Positions 26,226-34,762 of a DNA stretch of 37,058 nt are shown here, one piece after another. The DNA comes from Sphingomonadales bacterium. Lineage in GTDB: Bacteria > Pseudomonadota > Alphaproteobacteria > Sphingomonadales > Sphingomonadaceae. The stretch is taken from positions 1 through 37,058 of the forward strand of contig JAGXTB010000095.1 of NCBI GenBank assembly GCA_018334165.1, given 5' to 3'. Every line of letters begins with the position of its first letter. The stretch's first letter is position 1. Under the pieces are notes generated by a model. It was not told where the DNA came from and searched no databases. It saw nothing but the letters and a program-made list of their open reading frames with translations. The position numbers and the translations under genes are program-made.

Positions 26226-27387
26226 GGTCATTTCGCTCGGCTGCCGGATGAACCTGTCCGAAAGCGAGAGCCTGCGCGCCATGCTGGCGGGCGAGGACGA
26301 TCTGGTGGTGGTCAACAGCTGCGCGGTCACCAGCGAAGCCGTCCGCCAGACCCGCCAGGCGATCCGCCGCGCCCGCAAGGCCCGCCCCAATGCCCGCCTG
26401 CTGGTCACTGGCTGCGCCGCCGAGGTCGAACGGTCAGCGTTGGGTTCGATGCATGAGGTCGATGGCCTGATCGCCAATGCGGCCAAGCTCGATCCGCGCG
26501 CCTGGAACGTTGCGCCCGCCGCGCTCGCCGCCTCTGCCACCCACACCCGCGCCTTCATTGTCGTACAGAACGGCTGCGATCATGCCTGCACCTTTTGCGT
26601 GATCCCTCAGGGACGCGGACCCAGCCGTTCAGTGCCGATTGAAGGCGTGCTGAGTGACATTGCTGTGCACGTTGATTTGGGCACCCGCGAGGTTGTGCTG
26701 ACCGGGGTGGACCTGACCAGCTGGGGCCACGACCTGCCCGGTGCTCCCCGGCTTGGAACCTTGGTCAAAGCGATCCTGACCCGGTTCCCCTCCCTGCCCC
26801 GGCTGCGCCTGTCCTCGGTCGATGGGGTAGAAATCGATCCGCTGTTGTTCGATCTGATCGCCAGCGAGGACCGACTGATGCCGCATCTCCACCTTTCGCT
26901 GCAGCACGGCAACGACCTGATTCTCAAGCGCATGAAGCGCCGCCATTTGCGCCGTGATGCAGTCGGACTGGTCAACGCGCTCAAGGCCCGCCGCCCCGAT
27001 CTCGCCATCGGGGCTGACCTGATCGCCGGGTTCCCGACCGAGGACGAGGCTGCGCACCAGGACAATGTCTCGATCATCGCCGAGCTCCGGATCGTCCACG
27101 GCCACGTCTTCCCCTACTCCCCCCGTCCCGGCACTCCCGCGGCGCGCATGCCGCAGGTCGATCCCGCCACAATCAAGGCCCGCGCCGCTGAGCTTAGGGC
27201 AGCAGTTTCCGCGCAGCGCAGCCAATGGCTAACCGCACTGGTGGGCAAGCCACTCAGCGTACTTGCGGAGCGCGACGGAACCGGCCATGCGCCGAACTTC
27301 GCAAGAGTGGCCTTGCCGCCCGCAGCGCCTGCCGGAGAGCTTGTGAGCATTACCCCAACCCGTATTGTCGAAGGCTTGCTGGCATGA
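26200..27387 (+). CDS. mtaB: tRNA t6A37 methylthiotransferase MtaB
   Basis: A radical-SAM enzyme that converts t6A to ms2t6A at position 37 of tRNA. The 395-residue protein has the UPF0004 cysteines Cys15 (SLGCRMN), Cys41 (VNSCAV) and Cys72 (TGCAAE) for the first Fe-S cluster, and CxxxCxxC at Cys126, Cys130 and Cys133 (GCDHACTFC) for the radical-SAM cluster. The C-terminal 50 residues look like a TRAM domain. No ATG precedes Cys15, so a TTG start is required: 26200 or 26215, both inside the dapF 3' end. MtaB rather than MiaB or RimO is preferred for the spacing and the GRGPSRS motif, but this is family-level inference. Confidence 0.9.
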   Translation: MKAPILAAEVISLGCRMNLSESESLRAMLAGEDDLVVVNSCAVTSEAVRQTRQAIRRARKARPNARLLVTGCAAEVERSALGSMHEVDGLIANAAKLDPRAWNVAPAALAASATHTRAFIVVQNGCDHACTFCVIPQGRGPSRSVPIEGVLSDIAVHVDLGTREVVLTGVDLTSWGHDLPGAPRLGTLVKAILTRFPSLPRLRLSSVDGVEIDPLLFDLIASEDRLMPHLHLSLQHGNDLILKRMKRRHLRRDAVGLVNALKARRPDLAIGADLIAGFPTEDEAAHQDNVSIIAELRIVHGHVFPYSPRPGTPAARMPQVDPATIKARAAELRAAVSAQRSQWLTALVGKPLSVLAERDGTGHAPNFARVALPPAAPAGELVSITPTRIVEGLLA

Positions 27388-28307
27388 GCGGCGACAGCTG
27401 GACCGACCGCATCTTTGGCGGCTTCAAAAAGACATCCGAAAGGCTGAGCGAGAATCTGTCCGGCATTGTCGGCAAGACCCGGCTCGACGAGGGTCAGCTC
27501 GATGCGCTTGAGGATGCGCTGATCCTCTCCGACCTCGGCCCGCGCGCCGCCGCGCGGATCCGCGATAAGCTCTCCGCCGAGCGCTTCGAACGCGGGGCCG
27601 ATGAGGCCGCGATCAAGCAGGCAGTCGCCGAAGAAATCGCAGCAATCCTGCGTCCGGTGGCCAAACCGATCGACGTCGTCGCCTTCCCCCGCCCGCAAGT
27701 GATCCTGGTGATCGGGGTCAACGGATCGGGCAAGACCACCACCATTGCCAAGCTCGCGCACTATTTCCAGGAACTCGACTACGGCGTGATGCTGGCGGCG
27801 GGCGATACCTTTCGCGCCGCAGCGATCAGCCAATTGGCGGTCTGGGCCGACCGGGTCGGCGTGCCAATCGTCACCGGCCCCGAAGGCGGCGATCCTTCCG
27901 CCGTGGTGTTCGATGCAGTCAAGGCCGCGACCGACAAGGGCACCGACGCGCTGATCGTCGATACCGCCGGACGCCTGCAGAACAAGCGCGAGCTGATGGA
28001 CGAACTGGCCAAGATCCGCCGCGTCCTTGGCCGGCTCAATCCCGAAGCCCCGCATGACGTGGTCCTGGTTCTCGATGCCACCAACGGGCAGAACGCGCTG
28101 CAACAGATCGAGATTTTCAAGGAGGTGGCCGGGGTGACCGGACTGATCATGACCAAGCTGGACGGCACCGCGCGCGGCGGCGTTCTGGTCGCCGCAGCCG
28201 AGCAATACGGCCTGCCGATCCACGCGATCGGCGTTGGCGAGAAGCTGGATGACTTGCGCCCGTTCGACCCCGATCTGGTCGCGCGCGTCATCGCCGGGGT
28301 GGCGTGA
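27384..28307 (+). CDS. ftsY: Signal recognition particle receptor FtsY
   Basis: FtsY is the SRP receptor GTPase that delivers ribosome-nascent-chain complexes to the inner membrane. The 307-residue protein has a short N-terminal segment rather than a long acidic A domain, then the helical N domain (about 18-95). The G domain carries GVNGSGKTTT (111-120), DTFRAAA (141-147), DTAGR (193-197) and TKLD (257-260). The ATG at 27384 overlaps the mtaB stop as ATGA, which excludes the longer in-frame start at 27225. It is followed by a yciB-type gene, again overlapping. Confidence 0.96.
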   Translation: MSGDSWTDRIFGGFKKTSERLSENLSGIVGKTRLDEGQLDALEDALILSDLGPRAAARIRDKLSAERFERGADEAAIKQAVAEEIAAILRPVAKPIDVVAFPRPQVILVIGVNGSGKTTTIAKLAHYFQELDYGVMLAAGDTFRAAAISQLAVWADRVGVPIVTGPEGGDPSAVVFDAVKAATDKGTDALIVDTAGRLQNKRELMDELAKIRRVLGRLNPEAPHDVVLVLDATNGQNALQQIEIFKEVAGVTGLIMTKLDGTARGGVLVAAAEQYGLPIHAIGVGEKLDDLRPFDPDLVARVIAGVA

Positions 28308-28993
28308 TGACGGGTGAAGCCAAGCCGCAAGCGAAGTCCAAACCGGGCTGGCTCAACTTGCTGGTCGATTACGGCCCAGTGGTGATCTTCTTTGTGGTCT
28401 ATCGCTATTACCTACCCTCCGGCGACGGCGATCCGGTCGGGCAGATGCGGGCGATCCTGATGAGTACCGGCGCTTTCATGGTTGCTGCAGTGACCGCGCT
28501 GGTCTTCTCGCGGTTCAAATTCGGCCATGCCTCGCCGATGCTGTGGCTGTCCACCGCGCTGATCGTCGGCTTTGGCGGGCTGACAATCCTGCTTCGTGAT
28601 TCATGGTGGGTGCAGATCAAACCGACGGCGATCTATCTGATGTTCGGTGTGGTCCTGTTGTTCGGGGTCTGGCGCGGGCAGGCCTACCTCAAATACCTGC
28701 TCGAAGCCGCATTTGAGGGACTGAACGATGTGGGCTGGCTCAAGCTGTCGCGCAACTGGGGTCTGTTCTTTTTCGTCCTCGCCGCTCTCAACGAAGTGCT
28801 TCGCCATAATTTCAACAAGGACACACACGGCCTTTTTGGAATGGATGGCCTGAGCACATGGATCGCAGCCAAGCTGTGGGTGTTCATGCCGCTGTCGTTC
28901 CTGTTCACCTTTACCCAGATCCCGATGCTGATGCGCCACGGACTGTTGGCAGAGGCAGAGGAAGAAGTGATCACCGACCCGCCGCATGAGTGA
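28307..28993 (+). CDS. Inner membrane-spanning protein YciB / septation protein A family
   Basis: A 228-residue multi-pass membrane protein. LLVDYGPVVIFFVVYRYYL opens the first helix and resembles the YciB/IspZ family start. The C-terminal half has LKLSRNWGLFFFVLAALNEVLRHNF and LWVFMPLSFLFTFTQIPMLMRHG, both typical. About six membrane helices are visible. YciB proteins are linked to envelope and septum processes without a fixed biochemical role. The ATG at 28307 shares one base with the ftsY stop; a GTG one codon upstream (28304) is possible. Gene order ftsY-yciB is common in alphaproteobacteria. Confidence 0.92.
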   Translation: MTGEAKPQAKSKPGWLNLLVDYGPVVIFFVVYRYYLPSGDGDPVGQMRAILMSTGAFMVAAVTALVFSRFKFGHASPMLWLSTALIVGFGGLTILLRDSWWVQIKPTAIYLMFGVVLLFGVWRGQAYLKYLLEAAFEGLNDVGWLKLSRNWGLFFFVLAALNEVLRHNFNKDTHGLFGMDGLSTWIAAKLWVFMPLSFLFTFTQIPMLMRHGLLAEAEEEVITDPPHE

Positions 28994-29068
28994 AAATGCC
29001 GCGCAACACAGGTGACAAGCCCGCCAAAGCGCGCAATAGTGCGCTGGCAGGGCAAAGCCATGCCTTTG

Positions 29069-29141
29069 ATCCGTTCGTCCCGAGCGAAGTCGAGGGACAG
29101 CCACCGACGCGGTCCCTCGACTTCGCTCGGGACGAACGGAT
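29069..29141. repeat. Palindromic repeat, family A copy with perfect 29-bp arms
   Basis: The left arm 29069-29097 starts ATCCGTTCGTCCCGAGCGAA. The right arm 29113-29141 is its exact 29-base reverse complement, with a 15-base loop. This is the most regular copy in the window and probably the closest to an intact unit. It lies in the gap between the yciB-type gene and the PuuD-like gene. Confidence 0.92.
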
Positions 29142-29186
29142 AGCAAGTTAATATCGATCAATCTCAAACAAGATTAGGGGGAAGCA

Positions 29187-29774
29187 ATGGCCAAGTTTTT
29201 CGGAAACCTGCACCTGGTGCTGCTGACCGGGTTCGTGCTCGCGCTGGCAGTGGCCTACCACTTCGTGGGCGCCTCGGAAGGCGCGCTGCCGCTCAATGCC
29301 AGCTCGGTGCTGAGTTGGCTGCACGTCTTCTTCGGCATCGTCTGGATCGGGCTGCTCTATTACCTCAACTTCGTTCAGGTGCCGACCATGCCGACGATCC
29401 CGGCCGAACTGAAGGGCGGCGTCACCGGCTATATCGCTCCCAAGGTGCTGTTTTTCTTTCGTTACGGCGCGCTGCTGACCGTGCTGACCGGCCTCGCGAT
29501 TGCCTTCGTCCGTGGCTATGCCCACCGCGCAATGACCTTTGGCGGGGCCACCGCCGCTGAAAATCTGATCGGCCTGGGCATGTGGCTGGCGCTGATCATG
29601 GCCTTCAACGTGTGGTTCATCATCTGGCCTGCCCAGAAGAAGATCCTCGGCCTGGTCGAAGCCACGGCTGAAGAAAAGGCCGCCGCCGCACCGCGCGCAC
29701 TCTATGCCAGCCGCACCAACACGCTGCTGTCGATCCCCATGCTCTACTGCATGGTCAGCGCGAACCTCGGCTAA
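29187..29774 (+). CDS. PuuD-like (urate hydroxylase family) membrane protein
   Basis: A 195-residue integral membrane protein with about five helices. Motifs WLHVFFGIVWIGLLYYLNFVQVP (His46 inside the helix) and FNVWFIIWPAQKKIL resemble the PuuD membrane domain. The cytochrome c domain found in characterised PuuD urate oxidases is absent, so assignment as a urate hydroxylase is doubtful, and no purine-degradation genes are nearby. The ATG is preceded by AGGGGGAAG, a strong ribosome-binding site. A clear terminator follows, so the gene is probably monocistronic. The annotation is a family label rather than a proven function. Confidence 0.82.
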   Translation: MAKFFGNLHLVLLTGFVLALAVAYHFVGASEGALPLNASSVLSWLHVFFGIVWIGLLYYLNFVQVPTMPTIPAELKGGVTGYIAPKVLFFFRYGALLTVLTGLAIAFVRGYAHRAMTFGGATAAENLIGLGMWLALIMAFNVWFIIWPAQKKILGLVEATAEEKAAAAPRALYASRTNTLLSIPMLYCMVSANLG

Positions 29775-29800
29775 GCCTTAGCCTTACGAGCCACCGAGAG

Positions 29801-29840
29801 GCGCGGCGTTCCTTCCCCGGAGCGCCGCGCTTTTCTTTTG
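29801..29840 (+). terminator. Rho-independent terminator after the PuuD-like gene
   Basis: GCGCGGCG (29802-29809) pairs with CGCCGCGC (29824-29831) over a 14-base loop, followed by TTTTCTTTT (29832-29840). It is 27 bases after the stop codon. Confidence 0.88.
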
Positions 29841-29866
29841 CCCGCGCCCCGGCTACCCCGCCTGGG

Positions 29867-31012
29867 ATGACTGCCCAGATCGACCCATTCAAGGCGATGT
29901 TCGTCTCCGCCCTCGCCCACCGCCTCAAAAGCGAAGGGCGCGACGTGATCCACATGGAGTTCGGCCAGCCCAGCACCGGCGCGCCCGCCGCCGCAATCGC
30001 CGAGGCGCACCGCATCCTTGACAGTGAGGCGATGGGCTATTGGGAGAGCCAGCCGCTGAAAGCGCGGATCTGCCAGCACTACCTTGAGATCTACGGGGTC
30101 GAGGTACTCCCCACGCAGATCATCCTGACCTGCGGGGCCTCCCCCGCGCTGGTGCTCGCACTCAGCAGCTGCTTTGCCCCCGGCGCGCGGGTGGCGATGG
30201 CGCGACCGGGCTATGTGGCCTATCGCAACAACCTCAAGGCGCTGCACATGGAGCCGGTCGAGATCGAATGCGGCCCCGAAGCGCGCTACCAGCTTTCGGC
30301 CGCTGCCCTCGCCGCGATTGACCCCGCGCCTGATGGCGTGATCCTGGCCAGCCCCGCCAACCCCACCGGAACAATCATCCCGCAAAAGGAACTGGAAGCA
30401 ATCGCCCGGGTCTGCCACGAGCGCGGGATCACGGTGATCTCGGACGAGATCTACCACGGCATCTCCTATGGCATGGAAACTCCCTCGATTCTCCAGGTCA
30501 TGCCCGAAGCCTGGGTGGTCAATTCGTTCTCGAAGTATTTCAGCATGGCCGGGTGGCGGCTCGGCTGGCTGGTCGCTCCGGCAGACGGGATCGACGCGGC
30601 GCGGGCACGGATGAGCAACCTGTTCCTCACACCTCCCAGCCTGTCCCAGCATGCCGGCCTGGTGGCGATGGACTGCACCGAAGAGCTGGAAGGCCACATC
30701 CAGACCTATGCCCGCAACCGCGAGCTGTTGCTGGCGGCGCTGCCTGAGCTCGGCCTGGCCCGGATCGCCCCGCCCGACGGCGCGTTCTATGTCTATGCCG
30801 ATGTTTCGGACTACACCGATGACAGCATGGAGTTCTGCAAGCAGCTGCTGCAAGACACCGGCGTTGCCACCGCACCGGGGATCGATTTCGATCCGGTCCA
30901 CGGCAATCGTTTCATGCGAATCAGCTTCGCCGTCTCGACCCCGCTGGTCGAGGAAGCGATCCGCCGGATGAAGCCGTGGTTCGCTGCCCGCAACAAGGGC
31001 CTGCGGAGTTAA
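29867..31012 (+). CDS. PLP-dependent aminotransferase, class I/II
   Basis: A 381-residue fold-type I aminotransferase. The PLP-binding lysine is Lys223 in SFSKYFSMAGWRLGW. Asn165 (SPANPTG), Asp193 and Tyr196 (SDEIYHG) contact the cofactor. The substrate-carboxylate arginine lies in RFMRISFAVS near the C-terminus. The family includes aspartate, aromatic and alanine aminotransferases; the donor cannot be specified. The ATG at 29867 begins MTAQIDPFKAMFVSALAHRL, which fits the start of the fold; no strong Shine-Dalgarno precedes it. The gene is convergent with kup, with a family A repeat between them. Confidence 0.9.
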   Translation: MTAQIDPFKAMFVSALAHRLKSEGRDVIHMEFGQPSTGAPAAAIAEAHRILDSEAMGYWESQPLKARICQHYLEIYGVEVLPTQIILTCGASPALVLALSSCFAPGARVAMARPGYVAYRNNLKALHMEPVEIECGPEARYQLSAAALAAIDPAPDGVILASPANPTGTIIPQKELEAIARVCHERGITVISDEIYHGISYGMETPSILQVMPEAWVVNSFSKYFSMAGWRLGWLVAPADGIDAARARMSNLFLTPPSLSQHAGLVAMDCTEELEGHIQTYARNRELLLAALPELGLARIAPPDGAFYVYADVSDYTDDSMEFCKQLLQDTGVATAPGIDFDPVHGNRFMRISFAVSTPLVEEAIRRMKPWFAARNKGLRS

Positions 31013-31025
31013 TCCTAACCCCTTT

Positions 31026-31089
31026 CCGTTCGCATCGAGCGAAGTCGAGATGCCGCGCGCAGTGTCTCGACCTCGCTCGACACGAACGG
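31026..31089. repeat. Palindromic repeat, family A copy between aminotransferase and kup
   Basis: The left arm CCGTTCGCATCGAGCGAAGT starts at 31026 and the right arm ends at 31089 with GCTCGACACGAACGG. The two arms differ at a few positions (GCATCGAG versus CTCGACAC). Located between two convergent genes, it probably serves as a transcription barrier or terminator. Confidence 0.88.
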
Positions 31090-31115
31090 TGGTTGGGTAA
31101 CCTAGGCCCGAACCG

Positions 31116-33071
31116 TCAAATCTCGACCTGGCTGCCCAGTTCGACCACGCGGTTGGTGGGCAGGCGGAAGAATTCCATCGCGCTGGCGGCATTGCGCAGC
31201 ATCCAGGCGAACAGCTTTTCGCGCCAGATCGCCATGCCCGGCTTTTCCGATGCCAGCAGCGTCTGGCGGCTGAGGAAGAAGCTGGTCTTCATGATCTCGA
31301 ACGGACCGCCGCAGATATCGGCCCGCTTGAGCGCGGTGGGGATGTCGGTCTCTTCCAGGAAGCCGTATTTCAGCACCATCCGGTAGAAGCCCTTCCCCAG
31401 ATCCTTGACGCTGCAGCGGTTGGCCTCATCGACATAGGGCACGTCCTGGATCGCCACGGTCAGGATCACCACGCGTTCGTGCAGCACCTTGTTGTGCTTG
31501 ATGTTGTGGAGCAGCGCCGAAGGCACGCCCGATGCCGCGCTGGCCATGAAGATCGCGGTGCCGGGCACGCGGGTCGCGCTGGAATGCGCGCTCTTGGCGA
31601 AGACTTCCATCGGGATGGTGCCTTCGGTCATCGACTGGCGCATCAGGTTGCGGCCGCGCGACCAGGTGGTCAGCAGGGTGAAAATGAACAACCCGATCGC
31701 CAGCGGCACCCAGCCGCCCTGCGGCACCTTGAGCAGATTTGCGCCGAGGTAGGCCAAATCGACGATGATGAACACCGCGATGAGCGGCAGGGCCTTCCAC
31801 AGCGGCCAGCGCCACAGTGTGATCAGCACCACCGCCAGCAGGATCGTGTCGATAAACATCGCGCCGGTCACTGCGATGCCATAGGCTGCGGCGAGGTTGC
31901 TGGAGGACTGGAAGAACAGCACCAGGATGATCACCATGACCATCAGCGCCCAGTTGAGCGTGGGAATGTAGATCTGCCCGGCCGCTGACGCGCTGGTGTG
32001 CTTGATCTGCATGCGCGGCAGGAAGCCCATGTTGATCGCCTGCTGGGTCAGGCTGAAAGCGCCCGAGATGACCGCCTGGCTGGCGATGATCGTGGCCGCC
32101 AGCGCCAGGAAGATCACCGGGATGCGGACCACATCGGGGATCATCAGGAAGAACGGGTCCTTGATCAGTTCCGCGGCCTGTTCGGGCGTGGTCGATAGCA
32201 CCATCGCCCCCTGCCCCATATAGTTGAGCATCAGCGAAGGCAGCACAAAGGTCATCCAGCTGACGCCGATCGGCTTGCGGCCGAAATGGCCCATATCGGC
32301 ATAGAGCGCCTCGGCCCCGGTCACCGCCAGCACGACGCTGCCCATCGCGACAAAGGCGCGAAACCCGTCGGTCATGAAAAACCGGATCGCATTGACCGGG
32401 TTGATCGTTTCCAGAATGATCGCCGGCATCGCGCTCAGATGCATCAGGCCCATCGCGGCGAGGGCGAAGAAATACAGCAGCATGATCGGACCGAACAGCT
32501 TGCCGACCTTCTCGGTCCCGCGCGCCTGGATCGCGAACAGTGCGAACAGGATCGCCACGGCCAGCGGAACAATCCACGATTTGAACCCGGGGTGGACGTA
32601 TTGCAGGCCTTCAGTCGCCGAAAGCACCGACATCGCCGGGGTAATCATCGAATCGCCATAGAACAGCGCGGTCGCAAACACGCCGAGCAGCACGAACGGC
32701 GCAGTCCACTTTGCGTTTTCGGACTTGCGGTTGATCAGCGCCAGCAAGGCCAGGCTGCCGCCTTCGCCCTTGTTGTCGGCCTTCATGATGGTGAGGACGT
32801 ATTTGAACGTCACCACGATCATCATCGACCAGAATACCAGGCTGAGAACACCATGAATGTGGATCGGATCAACCTGGATCCCTGGCGCGCCGTGGTGCGA
32901 GGCAAAGGTTTCGCGGAAGGCATAGATCGGGCTGGTCCCGATATCGCCGAAAACCACTCCGACCGCACCGACCGCCAGGGCAATCAACCCGCCGGGATGA
33001 TGGCCGTGACCGTGCGCTGGAGTGACGGGATCGGACTGGGAATCCGGGGTGGAAGCGGTGGCTTCATTCAT
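31116..33071 (-). CDS. kup: Low-affinity potassium transporter Kup
   Basis: Kup is a proton-coupled K+ uptake protein of the inner membrane. The 651-residue product has the N-terminal [20 protein letters not shown] signature, [33 protein letters not shown], and about 12 membrane helices. The soluble C-terminal domain (about 490-650) is shown by [13 protein letters not shown] and FFLSRQTLL. The ATG at 33071 (MNEATAST...) is preferred; seven extra codons are possible in frame. The His-rich cytoplasmic stretch AHGHGHH near the N-terminus is unusual. It is convergent with the aminotransferase. Confidence 0.95.
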   Translation of the reverse strand: MNEATASTPDSQSDPVTPAHGHGHHPGGLIALAVGAVGVVFGDIGTSPIYAFRETFASHHGAPGIQVDPIHIHGVLSLVFWSMMIVVTFKYVLTIMKADNKGEGGSLALLALINRKSENAKWTAPFVLLGVFATALFYGDSMITPAMSVLSATEGLQYVHPGFKSWIVPLAVAILFALFAIQARGTEKVGKLFGPIMLLYFFALAAMGLMHLSAMPAIILETINPVNAIRFFMTDGFRAFVAMGSVVLAVTGAEALYADMGHFGRKPIGVSWMTFVLPSLMLNYMGQGAMVLSTTPEQAAELIKDPFFLMIPDVVRIPVIFLALAATIIASQAVISGAFSLTQQAINMGFLPRMQIKHTSASAAGQIYIPTLNWALMVMVIILVLFFQSSSNLAAAYGIAVTGAMFIDTILLAVVLITLWRWPLWKALPLIAVFIIVDLAYLGANLLKVPQGGWVPLAIGLFIFTLLTTWSRGRNLMRQSMTEGTIPMEVFAKSAHSSATRVPGTAIFMASAASGVPSALLHNIKHNKVLHERVVILTVAIQDVPYVDEANRCSVKDLGKGFYRMVLKYGFLEETDIPTALKRADICGGPFEIMKTSFFLSRQTLLASEKPGMAIWREKLFAWMLRNAASAMEFFRLPTNRVVELGSQVEI

Positions 33072-33165
33072 GCGACTCAATGCCCCCCTCAAACCTGCAC
33101 GGCAGGCGGGAAATCAGGCGCCGCGCCTAGCACCATGTATGGGGCCGGTCCAGCGCCGCCTGCGG

Positions 33166-33807
33166 TTACTGTGCCGGTTTCGCACGGCTGGCGATAAACT
33201 CGTCCAGCGCGGCCAGTCGGGCCTTGATATCTTCGGTCCAGGGAGCATCCGCAGGTGAGCGCGCCAGCAAGCCGGCCCACATCGCGCGACCCTGCTCCAG
33301 CTCGCCGTTCTGGGCCAGTGCCAGGCCCAGAAAGAACGGCGGTCCCGGATGCTCGGGGTTGGCTTCGCTGGCCCGGCTGTAAGCATAACGGGCAGCCGGG
33401 GTCAGGTTGCCATCGGCATGCGCGACAAGATTGTTGGCCGCAGCCAGCCAGGCATCGGCATTGCCGGGATTGCGGTCTGCCGCCCCGATTGCCAGCGCTG
33501 CGGCATCGCCAAAGGCCCCGTTGCGCGACAATGCATCGGCCGTAACCAGCAACCGGTCACCCGAAATTGCTCCGCCTTGCGACAATTGTTGCCGCGCCTC
33601 GACCAGTGCCCGGCCTGATTGGGCGACCTTCTGCTCTGCTTCTTTCGGTGCACCGGCCAGATCCGGCCGCCCCTGCCAGGCAAAGCCCGCCAAGCCGAAA
33701 ACCAGCGCCGCCGCAATGGCTTCCCAGCTTCCGCGCGGGGCCTTGAGCAGGGTCGCAAGCGCCAGCAAGGTACCTGCGGCCAGGCCAATTGCGAGCACCC
33801 ATCCCAT
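33166..33807 (-). CDS. ccmI: Cytochrome c maturation CcmI-like TPR protein
   Basis: A 213-residue protein with two N-terminal membrane segments (about 1-20 and 30-46) and a TPR-like periplasmic part (about 80-200) including NADAWLAAANNLVAHADG, ARYAYSRASEANPEHPGPPFFLGLALAQNGELEQGRAMWAGLL. CcmI/CycH holds apocytochrome c for haem attachment. The start ATG at 33807 overlaps the CcmH stop (TGATG), which excludes the longer frame to 34059. It ends the ccm operon in this window. Assignment rests on position plus TPR pattern, since CcmI is poorly conserved. Confidence 0.82.
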   Translation of the reverse strand: MGWVLAIGLAAGTLLALATLLKAPRGSWEAIAAALVFGLAGFAWQGRPDLAGAPKEAEQKVAQSGRALVEARQQLSQGGAISGDRLLVTADALSRNGAFGDAAALAIGAADRNPGNADAWLAAANNLVAHADGNLTPAARYAYSRASEANPEHPGPPFFLGLALAQNGELEQGRAMWAGLLARSPADAPWTEDIKARLAALDEFIASRAKPAQ

Positions 33808-34211
33808 CACGCGTCTCCCTTGGCGAAACGGCGGCGCAGCATGAAGAAAGCGAAGCCCAGCAGCAGCACCGGGGCTGCGAACAGCGGCCAGGTCAGGCTG
33901 TTGATCCGCGGCGCATAGGACACATAGTCGCCGTAACGCTCGATCAGCCAGGCGCGAATCGCTTCGGGCTTTTCGCCGGCTTTGATTCTCAGGCGGATCT
34001 GGTTGCGCAAATCGCCGGCAATCTGCGCATCCGAATCGTGGATGGACTGGCCCTGGCATTGCAGGCAGCGGATTGACTGCATCAAGGCCTGGGCCTCGGC
34101 CTCCTTCGACGGATCCTCCAGCTGGACATAGGCATAGGGTGCCGAAGGCAGCGGGCTATTCGCCAAGAGCGGCGCCGAAATCAGCGCAAGGGCCAGGAGC
34201 AAGCGCTTCAT
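33807..34211 (-). CDS. ccmH: Cytochrome c-type biogenesis protein CcmH
   Basis: A 134-residue membrane-anchored thiol oxidoreductase that reduces the haem-binding cysteines of apocytochrome c. The signal segment MKRLLLALALISAPLLANS is followed by the active site RCLQCQGQSI (Cys49 and Cys52), the helical domain IAGDLRNQIRLRIKAGEKPEAIRAWLIERYGDYV, and a C-terminal membrane helix WPLFAAPVLLLGFAFFML. Its ATG overlaps the stop of the CcmG gene as ATGA, and its own stop overlaps the next ATG. This is the short, CycL-like form without a fused TPR domain, consistent with a separate ccmI. Confidence 0.95.
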   Translation of the reverse strand: MKRLLLALALISAPLLANSPLPSAPYAYVQLEDPSKEAEAQALMQSIRCLQCQGQSIHDSDAQIAGDLRNQIRLRIKAGEKPEAIRAWLIERYGDYVSYAPRINSLTWPLFAAPVLLLGFAFFMLRRRFAKGDA

Positions 34212-34762
34212 TGCCCGGCCTCCCTGACTTTTTGCACAATCATTTCAACCTGGTCGGCCCGGATCTCGCCAATGTGCTGGTACCGGATCGTGCCTTTGCC
34301 ATCGATCACGAAGCTTTCCGGAACGCCCGAAGATCCCACCGCGAACTGGATCGCGCTGACATCGTCCGCGCCGATCCGGCTGAACGGATTGCCGTGGCGC
34401 TGGAGGAAGGCCTTGAGGTCATCGGGTTTGTCGCGGATCGCAACGCCCACCACGTCGATGCCCTGGGCGCGCAGCTGCGCCAGTTGCGGGGCTTCGACCG
34501 CGCAAGGGATGCACCAGCTGGCAAAGATGTTGAGCAGCTTTGGCTTGCCATCGGCCATGTCGGCAAAGCTCAGCCCCGGACGATCATCGACAGCGGCGCG
34601 CAAGACAAACTGCGGCAGCGGCTTGCCAATCATCGCGCTGCGCACTTCGCGTTCGGCCGGGCGTTGCAGGCCGTAGAGCACCAGCGCCACAAAGGCCCCA
34701 AACAGCACCAGGGGGAGCCACAAGGCCCACCTTGAAGGCACCGAAGGCTTTTGCTCGCTCAT
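34208..34762 (-). CDS. ccmG: Thiol:disulfide interchange protein CcmG/DsbE
   Basis: A 184-residue membrane-anchored, periplasmic thioredoxin-like protein that passes electrons to CcmH/apocytochrome c. One membrane helix spans about residues 12-31. The active site is WCIPC (Cys84, Cys87) in LLNIFASWCIPCAVEAP. The cis-proline GVPESFVIDGKGTI follows. The ATG at 34762 (MSEQKPSVPS) overlaps the ccmF stop as ATGA, so a longer start at 34912 is rejected. It is also called DsbE; the paralogue question is settled by its ccm operon location. Confidence 0.95.
   Translation of the reverse strand: MSEQKPSVPSRWALWLPLVLFGAFVALVLYGLQRPAEREVRSAMIGKPLPQFVLRAAVDDRPGLSFADMADGKPKLLNIFASWCIPCAVEAPQLAQLRAQGIDVVGVAIRDKPDDLKAFLQRHGNPFSRIGADDVSAIQFAVGSSGVPESFVIDGKGTIRYQHIGEIRADQVEMIVQKVREAGQ

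Noticed and set aside
29187..29774. Firm call as a urate-oxidising PuuD
   Set aside because: The cytochrome c domain of characterised PuuD is absent and no other purine-degradation gene lies nearby, so only a family-like label is used.
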